From the NCBI GenBank assembly GCA_024867545.1, contig JANFNE010000004.1, forward strand, positions 1,612,001 through 1,676,000: a stretch of DNA of 64,000 nucleotides, written 5' to 3'. The position numbers and the translations under genes are program-made. Source of the DNA: Phytopythium helicoides. Its lineage: Eukaryota > Oomycota > Peronosporomycetes > Pythiales > Pythiaceae. Positions 61,331-64,000 of the stretch are shown here, in pieces (position 1 is the first letter of the stretch; every line of letters begins with the position of its first letter). A model generated the notes under the pieces. That model worked only from the letters and a program-made list of their open reading frames with translations, had not been told where the DNA came from and did no database searches.

Positions 61331-61976
61331 ATGTCGACGAACGCCACCACGACTGCCTCGCCTGCTGGTAGCTCCTCGCCGAATGGCACCACGATCGCGA
61401 CTCTGCCGGCCGAGGTGCGTTGCTCGTACCCGAGCAAGCTCTGCAACAACCACCGCGCGGTCAAGGACAACGGCGACCTGCACAAGCTCTGCGACTTCCA
61501 CCGCAAAAAGGCGAACGTCAACCAGCAGCGCATGCAGCAGAAGCGGCGTCTCATCCGCCAGCAGATGATTGAGCGCAAGAAGCGCTTCATGGATGCTGGC
61601 ATGCAGGCGCAGGGCGGCATCATGTTCCCCACGGAAGCCGTCGCCGCCATGGGCATGACCTTCGACGCCGCCTAACCAGCCCATCTGCAACCTCACGCAG
61701 GAAGAGGTCATGATGCTCGAGGTCATGCTCTTCGACGACGACGACGAGTTGAGCGCGGAAGACCTCGTGCGGTTCGCCAACATGCCTGGTATGTTCGACG
61801 GCACCAACCTCCAGGGCTTCCCCACCAACATGACGCTGTGAGTGCTGCCTGATGCCGCCACACCAGCCGAGACGTAGGTATCCGGCCCTCCTCCAGCTCA
61901 CACAGAGCGACTCCCAACTCCACTTCTGCCATCTAGACTGTACAACACGCGGCGCGGCGCCGTCGAGACGCAGTAG
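61331..61976 (+). CDS. Cys/His-rich basic protein; frame interrupted at GCC-TAA-C
   Basis: From the ATG at 61331, 114 codons end in TAA at 61673-61675. Skipping the T at 61673 continues the protein: 'NQPICNLTQEEVMMLEVML', an acidic run and 'LSAEDLVRFANMPGMFDG' to 61837. A 99-bp intron (61838-61936) then leads to 'LYNTRRGAVETQ' and a TAG at 61974-61976. The first part has 'CSYPSKLCNN', 'GDLHKLCDFHRKKANVNQ' and a Lys/Arg-rich helix, a Cys/His arrangement I associate with unnamed oomycete proteins. The acidic second part resembles a transcription activation region. The one-base break may be a mutation, a sequence error or programmed +1 frameshifting. Confidence 0.6.
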
Positions 61977-64000
61977 CCGACCACCATTTTTGTGCATTTT
62001 CATTTCAACAGCCCCACGATTTTGACAAACAACTCCAATGCGCATGCGAATGAATAGACGAGAACTACCTCCATGCCTCCCGTTGCGTGTCGTTCATCCA
62101 TCACCTCGCCTCACCCAACCTCTCGGTTCCTCGCCACTCCTTCAATCACCGCCACGCGGCGACGCAACTTTGCCTACCGTAGATGGAACCGCCGGTCCAG
62201 TTCGGTGCCGCCTATCGGATACCTCCGCGCTGCCCGATCACTTGAACTCCGAGCGAGCGCCGCATTGCATCACAGACCTGGGGCTGGTTGAGTGGGCGAA
62301 CGCTGGAGGTGGTCGGGACCGAGAAGGCGGCGGTCGAGGCGTCGCGGATTGCTCACTGGCCGCCGTCTGAGCACCTCCGGTCTGCTGATCCGCTCCTCGC
62401 TGCAGCCTAACATACTCAGCGCCAGTCGATCCAAAGGTGCGGTCGCGCATCGCGGATGGAGCCGGTCGCCGCGCTGGACGCGACTACAGCTTGGTTCGCT
62501 GGTGAGCACCGTCCGAGCGATGGGCATCAAGTGGCGAGTCAGGCGTCCTTGCGCCATAGCGCTGCATCATGGCTGACTGCCTGCAGAGCCCATGAGCGGG
62601 AATATCCAGCAGCGGCGCTGACCTCGAAGGCGCGCGGCCGTCTCCACGACGCCCTGTCTTCTACTCCAGAACTCGCCCTGCGACGACTAGTCCACGGTGT
62701 CCGAGCTGCTCGCAGTGTGGACTCCTCGTTGTACAGTTTGGCATCATGCTCGGCAGGAGAGTGGCACGCGTCGGGCTCTCGCGGACTGTATACTGTGGAC
62801 GTATTCAGCACGGCTGTATGCATCGCTGGGCTCGGTAACGTGGCGATTTGAACCCCATCTCGTGATGGAGGACACCTAGCTGCCCCGAACCGTACAGTAC
62901 AGTAGCCAATTGAGCCGAATGCTGACTCGCGGCAGCACCGAGCCGTACATCTCCTCGCTCCGAAAGAGCCGCTCTGCCTGATCGCAGGCCGGCTCGACGA
63001 TCACGAGACCCTGGTGATCGCAACTCCCCTTCGGTGGCCACCAATCGGCTCGGACTCGAAGCTGCTGCTCAGGGTGCATGGAGATGGCGCCCAACACGCT
63101 GCGCGCCACTCAACGCATTGCTCCCCGAGTGGTCCCCACTGGGAGATGAGGGGGTCCTCTCCTCGCGTCTAAACACCCACGGAGACCATGGCGACCTTTG
63201 CTGCTCCTCCAAGCCCTCGCCCTCTGGCAGTGTCGCGTCGCATGTGTGGAGAGATCCCGAGCGCTGTGCGCCAGTCGAGGGAGTTGCGTCGCCGACAACC
63301 ATCGGAACGAGAGCCGGTGGCTTCCAGTCGCGGCCGCTTTGGAATTGGTGAATTGATTCCTCCCTGCAGCCTCATCACCTCGCGGGGCCGACAGCCAGAC
63401 GTGTCCCACGTGACGGAGCATCGCGTTGACTTGTTGTTTGTATGGAGCGGGGCCGCTCCGAACACGGTGGGACTCGCGACCCCAAGATGCGGAGCGAATG
63501 ATCACTCGACCGGAGCCCGCCCACTTGATTGTGATCTGCCGCGGTCTGTTGAACGGGTGGCCCTCGCGCCAGCCGACTGACGTGTTGTGCTGAATGAAAG
63601 GATCGCATCTGAGAAAACTGGTCGACTAATTGACAGGCGAAGCCATGTTGACAGCCAGTGCGTGCGCGCGCGCGCGCGCGTGACGCACAAACGGCACCAG
63701 GTGGTGATGGCGTGGTCGGGTATCCGGCGATCCATCCTGGCGAGTGTACCTACGTCAGGGAGATATCATGTGAAGGCAAAGCGCTTGAGCATTGCCCAGC
63801 GCGAGCAGAGCTTCCGATCGGTGCCTGGCACCTCCGAGTCGAACATGCAAACCGGGTGGCTACCGGATGGCTGGCCACGGCTGGCCGGAGATCCTGGATG
63901 ACCGGCCGTGCGTGTCCAAGTGAGTGAAGGTGAGCGAGCGGACCAAAAACTCCGGCTCAAATTATAGATTTTGGTTCAAATTTGTAGTGACTTTTCAAGG
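61977..64000. other. 2 kb region at the right edge without a convincing gene
   Basis: Short frames overlap on all strands with no family motif. An alternating CG tract lies at 63662-63681. At 62839-62852 the minus strand has GGGGTTCAAATCGC, like a tRNA B box, but acceptor and anticodon stems do not pair. The last 60 bp become AT-rich. The stretch may be decayed repetitive DNA. Confidence 0.4.
63662..63681. repeat. Alternating CG dinucleotide tract
   Basis: About ten GC steps in a row, flanked by TG. Such tracts can adopt Z-DNA. No gene is adjacent. Confidence 0.7.

Noticed and set aside
62830..62895. tRNA gene on the minus strand
   Set aside because: Only the T-arm-like box is present; acceptor and anticodon stems do not form.

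Overview
The window is nuclear DNA from an oomycete, most likely a plant-associated Phytophthora/Pythium-type species. Evidence: dense GC-rich genes with very short introns (about 55-140 bp, GTGCGT-type donors); initiator/flanking motifs of the oomycete type upstream of several starts; an apoplastic set of secreted proteins (two cystatin-like protease inhibitors around a transglutaminase elicitor); and a small cluster resembling Crinkler N-terminal header domains. No rRNA, convincing tRNA or CRISPR was seen.

Layout. 1-10.3 kb: a partial Cys-rich/EF-hand-like protein, two small proteins with possible lipid-anchoring N termini facing tail to tail, a domesticated hAT transposase, a pair of tandem paralogues and an IQ-motif protein with LC8-type TQT motifs. 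10.4-15 kb: a two-clamp TPR co-chaperone, a multi-pass membrane protein of a local family, and a decayed copy. 15.2-19.1 kb: cystatin, transglutaminase elicitor, cystatin. 19.4-27.5 kb: two divergent MED15 (Mediator tail) paralogues with the same intron positions, separated by a 2.6 kb element with inverted repeats at its ends and a Fanzor/TnpB-like coding relic. 27.9-29.9 kb: Sds3-like HDAC subunit and the ATP-synthase assembly factor FMC1. 30-32.5 kb: AT-rich sequence and a frameshifted Ser/Gly-repeat relic. 32.5-40 kb: riboflavin DHBP synthase with a degenerate GTP-cyclohydrolase II half, QSOX, a second membrane-family gene plus relic, and lipoate-protein ligase. 40-53.6 kb: an 8.2 kb intronless NBAS/Sec39 gene, EMC8/9, JMJD6, a galectin-RGG-RRM fusion and a coiled-coil membrane protein. 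54-56 kb: three tandem Crinkler-header-like genes (one dead) whose C termini all resemble CaaX boxes. 56.2-59.3 kb: DPM2, TOM22 and a topoisomerase VI B-like protein. 61.3 kb: a Cys/His-rich protein whose frame is broken by one extra base. The last 2 kb hold no recognisable gene.

Functional groupings: secretory pathway and ER (QSOX, NBAS, EMC8/9, DPM2), mitochondria (FMC1, TOM22, probably lipoate ligase), transcription and chromatin (two MED15, Sds3-like, JMJD6), and host interaction (cystatins, elicitor, possibly the Crinkler-header-like set). Spliced models were made by hand from GT/AG sites and reading-frame continuity. Family assignments come from motif recognition, not searches.
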